Source: Calonectria ilicicola (lineage: Eukaryota; Ascomycota; Sordariomycetes; Hypocreales; Nectriaceae). From it: DNA of 64,000 nt. Below the pieces are notes generated by a model. It was not told the origin of the DNA and made no database searches. It saw nothing but the letters and a program-made list of their open reading frames with translations. Numbering within the stretch: position 1 is the first letter of the stretch; the number at the start of each line of letters is the position of its first letter. The stretch covers positions 5,270,001-5,334,000 of the forward strand of contig CP085827.1 in assembly GCA_020809705.1 (NCBI GenBank). The letters run 5' to 3'. Both the position numbers and the translations under genes were made by a program. This document shows, one piece after another, positions 33,201 to 46,844 of this stretch.

Positions 33201-34486
33201 GTCAGGGCGGAGCGGGGGCAGTGATGATCTTGTCATCTGGCGACTGTCAGAGATCCCACGGCGACAATCTCTCACGTGGCAGCTAAAGGTCATGTCAAAG
33301 CGAGAGCAGAGGGACGCACTAGACCATCCAGCTCAAGTGCACCTATATCTGATTAAAATGGCAATAGCTGGCTTGTTGGACGTTGGCACTGACAAGCAGA
33401 CAGGAGCAGGGATGATGCCTCGACGCAGGGACTATCATCATTATCTTGACTCCGGACCATTGCCGCGCTCATCATTTTGATGAACGATTCCTTGCCCTTG
33501 CATCATATGGGACTCGTCTGTCCCAGCTAGATTACACTTGCCACCAGTTCTTGAGCCTTGGGGAACAACATCTAAACACGGAGAAATAGGGGGACACGGC
33601 CACTGAAACCAACGTCAGTGCAAGCCCCCACAATCGCGTCGGCTCTATTCCGGTCCGCAGAATAACGTCGATTTCATCCCCTTGGCTTCCTTGTTTAGCA
33701 GCGATGCTAGATCGCAGAGGCGTGCAGTGACAATGCTAAGTTCTAGCCTGGGCGAGTGCCGAAAGATCAGCCCAAGCCCCTGCCCCAAATCTATAACCAG
33801 GGATGACACTACACGTGGAAGTAGGTTGGAACCCTGCAAAATCATACCTCACAGCACCTTCGCTAGATGCTGGAGACCGTTTTTCAGAGGGCGAGCAAGC
33901 CCAACCCAGTTGGAAGAGTGCCGCGCATCGTACGATCAGCCTATCAGCCTTGCCCCCCCCCCCAGATGCCGCCCGCCGCCTAACGCGCTCCCTCAATGCA
34001 GTGAAAAAAAAAACACGCAGCGCAGTGTTTACTTTGCTAGCGCGACGAAACATCCGCGCATAGTGTTATGATTCCCGTCGAGGCAACGTATCATCGGCCT
34101 GCCATGGTCCTGGATCGTAGATATCCCTGGGCTTTGACGTTGCGGGAGCCATAGTTGTTATTCCGGACGCACTAGTGGTGGAAATGTTTACATTTGAAAA
34201 ACGCATCCTGTCCCTCGCCTCCGTACCGATGTTGATTACCCGGCTTGCACAGACTTTACCGTCTTATCACCGGTTTTGCGGGTGGGGTTTCCCCAAAGCC
34301 TCAAAGCCGTTACTCCGAGAAGTGGGAAAAAAAGTTTTTACCAGGGGAAAAAAAAAACCGTCACTAGTAAGCCTCTGATGCGCGGGCAGACAGTTGCGGA
34401 CGAGTGAAATTGCCCCCTTTCCAGTAGCAGACTAGCCAATTTGCGAGAGTTGCCAGGTTTGACCAACGTCAGATCCCATCGTGGTC

Positions 34487-34512
34487 GTAGTTCTAAGGCG
34501 TAGTTCTAAGGC
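34487..34512. repeat. Perfect 13-bp tandem duplication
   Basis: GTAGTTCTAAGGC occurs twice in direct succession. Confidence 0.9.
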
Positions 34513-35599
34513 GCTGAGCGCAACAGTACTGCCGACGTGCATCCCGCAATCTCCAACCTTAATGCAACAATCGCTTGCATGGGTCCCAGCCAAGATCTTG
34601 CCCTGGGCGCAATCGCGGTGCGCCATCGGCCCCATTGGGCAACATGGGCCTCAACGTGATGTCGTGAGCTTCAGTCTGGCCCTTGTCAAGCTGCAGACTG
34701 CTAAACGATGCTCTGCTACTAACTACTAACTGCTAACGCCAACTCCTTCGTGCCGGGAATGCGCGTGGTGCGGGCCCACATCACTTGACAACTGTGCCAT
34801 GTGCGATGCGGTCTGCAATGTGCAACGGGGGACGCAGGGACTCGTCCCGACTCCTCCTTCGACCCCCGTGTCGTGTCGGTCGGTTTGTTGAGGGGAGACG
34901 AGAGTGTGCTGCACCGGATTGGAGCCGATGGATCCCGATGCGTGATGTACGTGTTTTTTTCAGGGACAGTGCCTGCAACCCCGCGGCTGCCCGCAATGAT
35001 CAGCATTTCCAATACGACGCGCCCGTCTGTGGGAGGGCGGCATAAGCTGATCGACAACTACCCGTATTCACTTCACGGGGATCAAGTCATCTATTTCGTG
35101 CCTTCGTTTGGAAACATGCCAACCATCTCCTTTCAAGCAGCGCAGCAAAGGGCCTCGCAGCGCTGCCGGCTCAGCCGGGTCTGCTTCAAGAGAGCCTGAT
35201 ACTGTCGGGAATTTACTATCGCTGACAGCTGTGACTGGCTAGGGTTCCCTCCTAGGGCACTTTGTCAACTCAACTAGGGCGTTGCAAAACTCACCCATGG
35301 AGGATGGAATTTTTCCGTGACAATATCCGGGCTTACGGACCCGGTCCTAGTGTTCCCCCGTGTCGACAGACTTTTTCCTCCGTGCCATTGCGTCCATTGT
35401 TGGCATCAGAGGTGTTTGAACACGTGCCTTGGCGCCATCACTGTGTGGTCTTAATTGGTGGTGAGAAGGCCTCCCAGGAGGGCCGCTCTTCACTGGTTTG
35501 GCTGCTAGCTAGCCTGCCCAGTGGGGTCCAGTGCCTGAGGCCAGGCAGCCCTACTGCACATCTTAACGTCTGTCAAAATGCACTCCTCCAAAACTTCAC

Positions 35600-35655
35600 C
35601 ACTTTATCTCGAACCCATGACCATGACCATGACCACTAGACTATCGAGCGGCGCC
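35600..35655 (-). pseudogene. tRNA-Asp-like fragment, anticodon arm missing
   Basis: On the minus strand CTCGATAGTCTAGTGGTCA matches the 5' acceptor strand and D arm (A box) of eukaryotic tRNA-Asp. After three CATGGT-type hexamers comes GGGTTCGAG, like the B box/T arm. The two boxes are only about 17 nt apart, so the anticodon arm is gone and no cloverleaf forms. It could be a tRNA relic or the head of a SINE. Confidence 0.4.
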
Positions 35656-38600
35656 ATCTAGGATCCCTCGTCGAGAAAACACAGTTCGGCACTTCCCAAT
35701 CCAGCATCATCACTTGCCTCGCGGCATTATGTCCGCGAACCACCGAAGCAGCGGGCGGGAAGTGGACCAGCAAGCAAGCACTGCTTCTCAACTCACCAGT
35801 GCGCCGAGCAACGGTCGGGTGATGAACCGTACCAATGCTCTCACTCCTGTGTTGGCCTGCCAGCTTCCCCAAGTTTTTTCCTTTTCCCCCCCTCCGGGGA
35901 TCCGCCGCCGCTGGGCGTTTCTACTTCTCGGCCATTCTCAAGTGCAAGTAAGAGCTAAGTAAGGCATGTATTATCTCGGGTCTACTCCAGACTGCCCTAC
36001 AAGCCCTCACGACATCCAGTGTTTCCTGTTTCGTCAGCACGGGTTCCACAATGATCTGACCTGAGACCAACTCAAACAGTGGTCAATTTTTGGCAACGGC
36101 TGCCACGTGCGAACCCACTTCTTCCCACCCCAGGGAAACCACACGCCAATCGGAATCCGACAGCTCTCACCCTCCAGAAACTTGATCGCCCTGTCCGAGC
36201 AACCTCTTACGGCGCAGACACTAGGCCTCCACCAGCCTAGCCTGAGCCCGGATCGTCCGAGTCTTGCGCTACTGACGGCTTCCCACTGCGGCCTTACTGC
36301 CCATGGCCAAGGTTGGACGTTCAACAGCTGCTAGCCTAGCCCGCCACACAGACAATTCTCAGCGGGAAGCTTAAGGCTTCATCAATCATCATGGCATGCC
36401 TGATGCTGTCAATTAATCTCTGCACGAAGACTCGGCCACACTTTCGATATTGCCCGATTTAATGCGACATCCTATGTGTCGTTGGGTATAGTCTCATCGA
36501 CTATATCAAAGTAAGGTTAAGACAGCAACCCAAATCGGAGTTGACTCGGCAGGTAAGTTCCCAGCTAAACCCCACCGAGAATCGGCTCCCCAATGAACCC
36601 AACCCACCAAGAGCCGCGGAACACGGGCAAACTACACACTGCATTTTAGATACAGACAGGGAACGGCACGGCGCAACGGTTACTCAGCCACGTACTGTGA
36701 GCAGGTGACCAGCTACTCCCTGCTGCTCATCTCTACAGTGTGCGGTGGCAGAGGGGACGGTGGCCCCCAACCAAAGTCAATCGTGGTCGCCCATTCCATG
36801 CCTCATGCGCATGCCATTTTTCTCCACTTGAATAAAGAGAAACAATATCGGAGTCGTTGACCGGTTTGTGGTTTTCGCCATTGAGCAAATCTATTGGCCA
36901 GCCCTCAAAACAAGGACCCTGGGATAAAGATAGATTTTCATCAGGCCACATTCGCCCCGCAGGGCACTCCCTGTCCAATTTTGTCAATCTTTACACTCGA
37001 TGAAGCGGCTTAGACGATTACGAGCTAGGATTCAAGTGGGTGTCAGACGACAGCCAGCAGCGCGGGGTAATTACAGAGGGTACGGCGGAACTGTTCCTCG
37101 TCGGGCACGGATGCCAGCCCTGCTGATGATATGGTTCCTGAATTGGTACACAGGCCAACTTCCTATCTGTTCGTTTCTTGCCATGGCGACGTGATCTGTC
37201 CATCGCCAAGGTGGCTGGGTGGCCTTGCTCGCGATTAAGGTTTTCTCGTCTACTCCTCGTATTGTTTCACGATTCGGCCCGTACAAGATTGAATCGTTTA
37301 ATTCTGATCAATATCGCTTATCCTATGGAAGGCATCACCAACCTCAGGCCCAGGCGTGCCCCTTTGTCATTCGAATGACATTTGTTGAATTAATTCAGGA
37401 TGAAAAGCTGCAGCTGTTGGTGCAGATCCCATGTTTGTCCCTGCATACTGCCCATCTCCAGGCATGGGAGGGCAAGTTTCAGCTCCGCATCAGGTGCGCC
37501 GCAAGAGTGAGGCTCACAATTTGAAGCTATTCAAATGCAGCATCATGACTGCTGACCAGTCATTATTCTGTCTAGGTGAGTTTCGACAGGTAGTGCATGC
37601 AGGATCTGAAACGGTGTTCCAGGATTATCCCTTGATGGTCTTCTGATCACGGGTTGTTCCAGGTTCAGGGGTAAAGAAGCTAGCCTATGGGATAGCTGCA
37701 GTATGGAAATGAGGCAAGGTGTTTGAGCACACCCTGGTCCGTTCATCTAGGTCAGTGGCAGTTCCCCAGACCTAGATCGAGAATGGCCTAGCGGGGTATC
37801 GCATTAACTCCCAATTTCCCTTACTAACGTCCACAAGGCTGTTGTGGTCTACCTCGGCCTGTACCTCTCTGTACCTCCATACCCGTCTGGTCGATGACCA
37901 CACAAGCGCGCCACGGCTGGCTCCTACTTCCTGGGGGTGGCCACCCGCCACGAACCACGCCATCGCAAACTAAGGCTTATCGGGCAATAAACATATCATC
38001 GGGCGATTTCTTCCTCTAAGTTCCTTGCCTCTAGTCTGCTGATGGGCTGGGGGCCCTGTTCTGGACGTCCGCCACTCCAACAAGGGGATTGAGTCGCCAA
38101 GATCGTCGCTGGGGCTCCCTGCGTCTTACTGGCAGAATTGGCGTCTACTTCCCGCATCGAGAAAGTGGTCTCTCCCGTCCGGGACAGGCGACAATGGCGG
38201 CTCTGCCCCATTCATTTTAAACATATGGTATTACAAGGCGAATTCAATATCCCCCGGTGGGCTTATGGCGTGTTAAGTCCCATATTCCTATTTTGGTCCG
38301 TAAGCTCTCATCTTTCTTTTTCCAGCAAGGTTGGTGAAACCCTGCGTGACGATGGAGTTTCACCGCACCTAGCGACATGACAAACCCACTCAAGTACCGC
38401 AAGTCGACTATCCATATGCACGAGGCCAGCCTTGCATCAGACTACTTGCTGGCTACGGTAGGAACATGATGGGCCATCCAGAAGGGCGCCCTGAATTCTG
38501 CGACAGCCACAGAGTTGAGTCGAACGACTGGTCAAAGCCGTAGTGGCAGGTGGAGGGGGACCCGCCTGGCCCGCTTCTGAGCGGTTCATGACAGAAGAGC

Positions 38601-41587
38601 GGTGGGATGTGCTGCCAGGGGAGGATTGAGGGCAGTTTGATCGGCCGATTGCCGCGATTTCCACCCCAGCCCTCGAAACAGTGGCTACTTCAGACGACGA
38701 TTGCAGCAAGTGCTACCGGCTCTTTCTATTCAGCCGTCTCCTAAATTCCGAGGCTGAGCAACAAGGGGAGGGGGAAAAAAACGGCGAAAGAGATGGCATC
38801 GTAGGACTTGGTGCTTCACCGTGCCACCTTCATCATCATGACCACGTTCCACGGCAGTTCCCGGGCGCACGAAACACAATGTGACATGTGCCCAAGACCA
38901 GTAACCGCATGATGCCCAGTGCGCCTTTTCCCAATTTTGTCTGAATGTCTCATCCAGGTGTTATCAATGGACCAAGGAGGATCGCATAATTGCCTGTTTG
39001 GATGTGTCATCTTGGAGATTCGAGACGTCACTTTCGTGCTTTCTTTTTTTGCTTTGTTCTTCTGCTCTGATTGACGGACAGGAAACGCAATGGACCCTTG
39101 GACCTCCCCGGCTGGGTAGGGGTCCCCTGGGTTCGCCACTTTCGAAGTTGCACGCACCGCCGTCCAAATGATGAGCATGAGGATGAGCTGTTTGATAATG
39201 TCCATGCAGGTCAAAATTTCGTCTTCAACACGGACGGCGACAGCGACCGGGTATTGTCTCCGACATGCATGCTTACAGAAATTGACAGACATAGGAGCGG
39301 CAGATATTCATGCCCACAGACAGCAAGAAGGCCAAGGCATGAGGATCGACGGTGGGTGATCGACGATCCCCAGCATCATAATGTCTGGCACGCCCGTCCC
39401 CTGGCTACGCTATCACGTTTTCTTCGGCGCCTTTCTGCGATAACTGGGGAGCGGCGACCTAACATGTCTTGGTACAGTTAAACTACCAAGCCCTGCATGT
39501 ATCGGTGAGTCCGTGATCTGCGGGCTACAGAATGAGTGCATGCACATGGGGGGCAAAGGTGCTTCACGTTGTGAGGGGGAAATCTCCGATAAGTGAAGGC
39601 GTCGATAAGTCATTCGCATTGCAGCGAGGGTGGTAGGGGAACCGTTGGCTAGCTTGGCAAATAGTGTGTTGGCGCGAACGATGGGCGTCAGGTACGTTGG
39701 CTGAGGGGGGGGCAATTTTCCCCGGGGCTATTGTCCCCGTAAGTTGTACTACTGCTGCATGTACGACAGCGAAAGCTATTACTTCATCGTGGCCAACTAA
39801 CACTTACATTTGTTATGCGAGATGAGCGAGTCGCCAACATTCCAAGCACACGCTGACCAGAACCCCATAGATTAACTCCGCGCTTTTTCGGGGATTTCTT
39901 CCCCACGGCGGCTTATTTCAAACGCTTAATAAAATACATTAAAAAAAAAACCGCTGATTAGGGTCGCCATTAAACCAGGTCGGGGCCGGCGACCAGCCGG
40001 AGCGCAACTAAGGCGGCGTAAACGGGGATCGGCCGGGTGGTTGACCACAGGGTGCGGTCCGTCGAGGGGCGGTCCGCAGGGGGACACGTCGGTCACCGAC
40101 TATTCATCATGAGGTGGTTGGTCGAGCCCCCCTCCCCCTCCCCTCTGTCACCCTTCTTGCTCGCAAGCCATCAAGCCCGGATGGAATTTAGGAAGCTTCT
40201 CTGTAAGTACAGCGTATATTTGTGAGGTACTCGATAGATTGGCAACGGCGGGCCACCCACCGCCCAGCTGGACAGCGTTGGCGCTGGAGCCGGTGCTGAC
40301 GCCGCCGCCGAGCGAGAAATCATCCTTATGCGCAGTCACCGTTTACGAGGCAGCTATTTGGCGGAAGCACTTCTGGCAGCAGCATATGGCAATGCAGAGG
40401 CGCGCAGCACGAGGTCCCTCAGCGACCTGTGCTTTCAGGAACGCGGCGCCTCTTTTTTCCCAGAAGCTTTGATCCAAGGTCTAGTCGCCAATTTCCCCGA
40501 GCGCTTGGGAACGCGGTGGCATGCAGGCACAGTCGTTGGCATCATTAACTTTGGACGGTGACTTTCATGCTGCTGCCGAATACATGGCGCGCCAGAAGGG
40601 CCACCAGAGGGCACCACCACCGTCGAGGCTGCAGAGGCACATGAACAGGTACATCGACCAGCCTAGGCCCAAGCCGCAGGCGGAATGTCATCCGAAAAAA
40701 AAATTTCCCTGCACGACGGCCGGTCGACTAGCGTCCCGCACTTGGCGCAGATGATGCCGTAGATGAAGTACATGCTGCCATGCCATGTTGGATGCGGAGC
40801 GACGGCAATGGAGAAAATTAGATGGAGAAGATTTACCTTGAGATGACACTTGACCTCGCCATCACCAGCTTACTGCGGGTCTCTTCCTAGCGACAACGGG
40901 GGCCCATGACGGGGCGCTACTCTTAACGCCGTAGCCTGAGTCGCTCGCCGTGTACTACACTGCTGCCAGGCCACCTCTCAAACGAGGAACGAGGACTGTG
41001 GGGGTAGTTTAGAGGTGACTAGCCAGCCATCCGGCCAGCGATCGGAGGCTGGAGCCCCTCGAGCAATCGGCCGAGACTAGATCTGGCCAGAGGCTGAGCA
41101 GTCACTACTCCCCCGTTGCTGGCCCCCTGGCTTACAGCTAGTGTCCTACTGCAAGAAAAAGTTCTTGGCCAAGGTGGACAGCGAGTCATGACCTGCGGCG
41201 CGGGCGGCGGCCAGTCAGAAAAAACCACTGGATGCACCCCTGGTCGTCAGCGCCTCAGCAGTAGTTGGTTAGACTGCCCTGGCAACAGCAGCAGGTCTCA
41301 CCATGACGACTGAAACAAGGGTCCCTATTTTTTTTTTTCTGGTGAATGAAGATAACTTGTGCATACAGGGTAGCTGTAGCGGAATTTGTTGGTGCACTCA
41401 CTGTATGCAGCCGCTTCTCTAGAAGCTGCCAGCGAAGCAAATGATGAGAAGGAATAAGAAAAGAAAAACAAAAAAGGGGGCGGGTGTCTGTGTGAGATGC
41501 GTGAGTATTGCCATCGAGAAACGATAAGCTCCATCGAATCTTTCGCTGTTGATAATGTCATATGATGTCCGGGATCCCACGCGGACG

Positions 41588-42384
41588 TCTCACAAACCGT
41601 TTCGGTCAGTCCGGTCTGGGGAAGAAGAACACCACAGAAGCATGGCAGAAGACGCGCCGCAATGCGTGTTTCGGACAGACCGAGACGTGAAAAAGAAAAA
41701 AAAAAAGGTAAAAAAACGTTCCGCTGGTGGGAGGAAGGTAAGAAAAAGCAAATAACGTGGGCAGAGAGTGCCACGGGAGACATGTGGAATTAACACAAAT
41801 GCCATGTGGCTGTCTTACATGGCGCGTCAAACATAATCTGGGGAGGGGGTCAGGCACCTGAGTGATAGTGGTGATGGTGTTGGAGTTGGGAATGGCATCA
41901 AAAGAAAAAACTGTTGAGATCGGCAGTTGGAGCTATTAGCCACGTGCATCTACCATAAGCCGTGGCACACGAACTACAGCATGTGTGAGAGGGCATGCAA
42001 ATCCCCATGTGGCCTTGGGAGGGGAACTGTCTCATGAAGTGTTTCGGACAGGCCGAGGAGGGGGGGGACGATAAGCATCAGTGGGAATGGCATCACTCGG
42101 GTAGGTGAGGGTGGGAACCCCCAAAAACGTGGGGATCAGCGACGATGCCACGGGCTCAACGCATGAATGTCCGGGGAGGCTTGACTCATGAGCGGTCTCA
42201 TCTCGGGCAGTCCGGGCTCTGGAAAACGTCCATGCAGGAAATTCGGGAATAGCTTCACGGCAAGGAAAAAGAAAAGTTGATCATCGTCACCACCATCATC
42301 GTGGATGCCATGAGGAGGGGAAGGGATCTGGCGATTGCGATGCGGGAATGGTCTCATGAAAAGGTCTCGGTGTTGCCGAATTGG
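41588..42384. repeat. Degenerate repeat cluster with CGG-N5-CCG cores, part 1
   Basis: Five units share a TCTCATGA...GTTTCGG lead-in and a CGG-N5-CCG core. The cores are CGGTCAGTCCG (41603), CGGACAGACCG (41672), CGGACAGGCCG (42045), CGGGCAGTCCG (42204) and CGGTGTTGCCG (42368). Core-to-core distances are 69, 373, 159 and 164 bp. A decayed unit may lie near 41800-41845. Flanks also share GGGAATGGCATCA and CCATGTGGC phrases. Confidence 0.6.
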
Positions 42385-43396
42385 GGGGGAAATCATGGAA
42401 GCGGAAGATGATCGACAAAGACACCACGGGTTGCTGGGGGGGAGGGGGGGGGAAGATGCGTTGGCGATGGCTTCGTTCTAGCGACTGTGCGAGAAGCCTC
42501 CGGCCACGTTCTATCGGCAGCCACCGACTATCAATCACTGTTTATGATGCATGTTCTGGATTTTTCTCCGGCAAGTTTCGTACGATGCTGTGACTTTCTG
42601 CCAGTTTTTTCTTTTTGCAGAAGGGGGGGTGTGTGGGCTTCGATGGACTTCTGGCCTCGAAATCCATCATGTATGTCTCTGAATGTTGTTTCTTCTTTTT
42701 TTCAACCCAGCTGGTTTACCATGTCTCACTGTTACGTCGTGCCACCCTCGTGGGCAAGCCGCACGTCACCCACATATCTTAAAGTGACATGTCAGTTGGA
42801 AGGGGGGAGGGGTGGGTTCGCGGCAGCGAATAGGACCTCATGGACGATGCCTGTACGAAAACGATAGGATTCGGGGAGGGGGAGGTGAAGGGTGAAGGGT
42901 GAAGGGGGGGCGTTTGCATACTGAGCGGCTGAGAGGAGGGTTGATACAAGGAAGGGAAAAAAGCAAAAGCGAGACACTTTTTAGAAACAAGGGAGAAGTC
43001 GAAGCGAAGGAAGAGAAAAAAGGAAGCAAGTAAAACTAGGCCGGGTGAGTGGAAGCGAGGCAAGAAAGAAGGAAAGAAAAAAAAAGAAAAAGAGGGTGTG
43101 TGGGACACACGAGCATCACAGTACTAGCTGGAGGGAAGAAAAAAAAAACAAAACCAGATGCATATGTATAGAACATGGAGCATGAAATGGAAGAAAAAGA
43201 AAGCAGCCCAGAATGTCACCCTATGCACGGCCAGCTGGCAGGCAATTGGCGAGTGTGAGTGGAACCCCGCGCGAAACAATTGAGCAACGCCTGCCAGAGT
43301 GAGATGAAGTGTGGGAACACAAAAAAGCAAATCCCCTCAGATCTCAGATTTGACGTCTCCCGGCATGCCGGCAAATGGATAGATTTTTGTGGACTG

Positions 43397-43414
43397 TTTT
43401 TTTTTTTTTTTTTT
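43397..43414. repeat. Poly-T tract
   Basis: A run of about 18 T. A second run of 20 T lies at 44178-44197. These are the longest homopolymers in the window. Confidence 0.9.
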
Positions 43415-44360
43415 GGTGTGCGGGATGCAAGGCGGCGCAAAGTACATCGTTTTTTTTTTGGCTGCTGGTGCTTTGCTACACACACTTTACTTTTTTGCTT
43501 GGTACTACTCCCACTACGACTATCTATCAGAGACCCGGACGGACAGACAGCATGTACGTGCACCACCACCACCAAAACGCCAGGCCACTACCACCGCTAC
43601 GCACTACTTCGCCGTGGGCTTGCATTGGAACCTACGGGCACCTGCGGACGAAACAAACGACACGAGCAACAGCGAAGGAAAAAGAAAAAGAGGCAAAAAG
43701 CTTTACCCGTATCGTTCCGTACCGTTACCCGTACCCGCACCGGTGCCGCACCGCACCGCATCTTGCTGCAACACTGGGTCTTGTCAACTTTGTTTATTCC
43801 TATGCACGCACTTTGCAGGCTAAGGCCCTTTCTGGCACTGGGCCATACTGGAAATGGCCCTTCTCACACACACTCACTCTCTCTCGCTCTCTGTGTGGGT
43901 ATCTATCTCCTCCCCCTTCGCCTCCCCCTCGCATTACCGTAGGGGTTTTTTGCTTGCTTGCTGCTTCTTAGTTTTTGGTTTAGCTCCTTTCCCCCCCTCT
44001 TCCGATCCTTATTTCTCATTGCGTGCAACATTGCAGGTAGGCCTCGAGGGTGACATGGCGTCACTGCTGCCGCGACGGTGAGGGCGAAAAGACGGTGATG
44101 ACATGTCAATAAGGCGGCGGTGGCCAACTTTTTTTTTTCTTTGCCCTTGGTTTATCCCCCGTATCTGTGCCTCTTTGTTTTTTTTTTTTTTTTTTTTGTG
44201 GAGGAATGAATGATGATGAATTGTCTTGGCTGAGGGAGGGAAGCCAGGGAGAGGCCCCCGCGAGCCCCCCGCGAATCAGCAGCGCCTGGGTTGACGGATG
44301 AGGAGCTCATGCTCGTTTATTGGACCGGTAACTAGCAGTTTCCATAGAAGGATGAGATCA

Positions 44361-44800
44361 CGAGATGCTGTGTCTTTGAATTGACTGGACCGGAGTCTTG
44401 TGTTTCTGCGTCCTACATTGCCATGTTGAAACGGAACTAGGAAGCCGGCTTTCTGGTATCCACGTCTCTTGTGGATTTCGGCCTTGGCAATATTCAACCA
44501 TGGGTGAATAAAAATACGGGATGCCGAGATGTTGTGTCTGTCAATCGGCTAGGCCGAGATCTATGTTTCTGTTCTACTTGGTTACATTGGACGAGAGCCC
44601 GGTTTCCCCCCCTCCCCAATATCCACAATGTTGCGGAATTGGGCCATGTTTGCGAGGGAGAGAGCAACAAATTATGGAGGCGTCAATCAAGGGTAGATCC
44701 AACCCAGTATCGTCTAATGGATCGGCGGGTACAAGCTCCGAACGAGCGGAAAGGCAAGAACCCGAGATGCCATGTGTCTGAGCTGGGCTGGACCCTACTT
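44361..44800. repeat. Degenerate repeat cluster with CGG-N5-CCG cores, part 2
   Basis: Three units begin CGAGATG: CGAGATGCTGTGTCTTTGA (44361), CGAGATGTTGTGTCTGTCA (44525) and CGAGATGCCATGTGTCTGA (44763). The middle one has an intact core CGGCTAGGCCG (44546-44556). In the first, the matching place reads TGACTGGACCG, with one half-site decayed. After the core, the first two also share TATGTTTCTG-like sequence and both end near TATCCAC. Confidence 0.6.
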
Positions 44801-46844
44801 GGTCGTGCTATGTGTGTATGTCTCTCCTCCGCTTGCGCCATGTCGCGGCTCCTGGTCCACGGCCGCATAGAAGGCCCTCGATTAGGCCAAAGTGCAATCC
44901 CAATGGGGGAAAAGCCCAAGGGCAAAAGAAAAAAGCAAAGAAAAGGGCGGACGTTGGGGGAAGGGGAGGGGAAGGGGATGGGGATGGGGGGGTCACCGTC
45001 GCGCATGTAGGGGCCTCGAGCACAACTCTAAATCCGATGCGATGCGTCTATGTGAGATAGATGAGCTAGTTAGTGGTGAAGAGGACATGGGGGGAGGGGG
45101 GCGTCTAAACCGGTGAGAGAGATGTAGGGTAGCATTTTCACAAGCGGAGAGCGAGACATAGGCGAGCGATGGAGGGGTAAGTACATGAGAATAGGGTCAC
45201 GGTACCTTTTGACGCAGATCTCGACGCGGATCAAAGTCGACACCGCATGTTTGAGAGGAAAAGGAAAAGGGTAGCAGGGGGGGCGTACAGCAAAAGCCTC
45301 GTGGCAAAAAAAAATATGGCCCAGTCTCCTCACCGTCGTCATGATGTCTTTTTTGCCCTCCATTAGGTCCCTATCGGTGTGAGCGGGGGTGGGTTGCGAA
45401 TGGCGTCCTTTTTGCAGGCCGGCCCTGGCATTCTGTTGTTCTACGGGTAGTGCAACTTGAAGCGGCCGCCACACCGCTCTCCGGCAAGGGAAGAAAAAAA
45501 AAGGCACCATAGGACAGAGCAACAAAGGCGAGAAGGAGCAAAAATGACAAGTGACGGGCCTCACCGGCATTCCAATTGTTCGGAATCTCTTTTCCTTCGT
45601 TCGCTCTGGCGCGCTTCTTCAGCCTAGCAGGGTTTGGTTATCTTACACTGGGCCATCTAATCGACACTGGAGCGTCACGCATGCAGTTGTGAGCAGACAA
45701 TCAGAGAAGGCAAAGGGAAATGCTGGGCCAGCTGAAAGTAGGCCAAGCACGTACACATGCACACACGCCCCCTCTCATTCGTTCTCTCACTCATTCATTC
45801 ATTCATTCTCTCCCTACTTAGCGAAGGGCTTGGGGTTCTCCACTCATTGGGCATTCTGCGCGCGCATGACTGGAGAAAGAGTAACAACGCTCGCTTCTAG
45901 GAGTGGTCTTTTTTTCTTTTCTTTTTTTCTTTTTCTTTTCTACTCGCGTTTCCCTCTTACATGCCCAATGGCTGGGGGTTGCACTCCGCAGCCTGGTCTT
46001 CCATGGTTGTTGTCACTCCTAAGCCACGGGTGGGAGAAACAAATAAACGGAAAAAGCAAAAAAGAACACCAAGAGCAAGAAAAAAAGAGGAGCCTCTCTC
46101 TCACTTGGTTGTCACTTTTTTGGAGCACGCAAAAGTGGGAATTAGCTCTCCTCCTTGGATGGCATGCTGCTTGCTGGTTGTTTTGCAGAGACCCGCCCCA
46201 AAAAAGGGCAGATGGAGTTCCCCTCTCTGGGCTTTTTCTTGGCTGGCTGGGGCCCCCCCATGCAAGATTATCCCGACCGCGGATCTCTTACTCTGTCTGC
46301 ATTTCTGTTACACTGCATCGGACTAGGGAAGGGGGAGCAGCGCAGGGAGGCGGACTAGGGGACGTGAGGCCCTGCTCCGCACCCTCCTTGTCCTCGTCCA
46401 TGGGGCTAGTTTGTATGTGTATGTGTGTACATTGACGACAGACAGCCTACGTTCAAAGGCCCTTTGTGCGTTAGCTGCCGACTACTGTATACTGTCGAAC
46501 CTTGTCGCCCTATCTTTCTGGCCTTTTCGTCCCACCTTTTTTCTCTCTCTCTCTCACTCGGGTTTCTATTACTCATGCTCTCTCTCACAAGTCTCCCTTT
46601 TGTCCCGCGCGTGCGCGCACAAGGGACCCTGCTGCTGCTCGCTGATTGCTGCTGTTGCTATGACCTGACAGGTGACCATCAACATCGTTCGTAGTGCCGT
46701 TTCCAACCCGCATCCCTCCTAGCTCGCCTTGCGTGCAGGAAGCAAGCAGCAAGCCAGAAACAAGGCTCATCAACTCGCGGGAGAGTTACCGGATGCCGGC
46801 CGTGAAGCAGGTGCTGGGTTCTGTCACACACACTCTCTCTCATG

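Noticed and set aside
43259..43942. Long plus-strand ORF of 227 codons in the desert, overlapped by two more long ORFs
   Set aside because: All three plus frames are open over much of the same low-complexity stretch (poly-T, CAC repeats); none has domain-like content, so this reflects composition and not coding.
45551..46435. 294-codon plus-strand ORF in the desert
   Set aside because: It runs through (ATTC)n and polypyrimidine tracts with Ser/Phe/Leu-rich translation and no motif; no intron or start context supports it.
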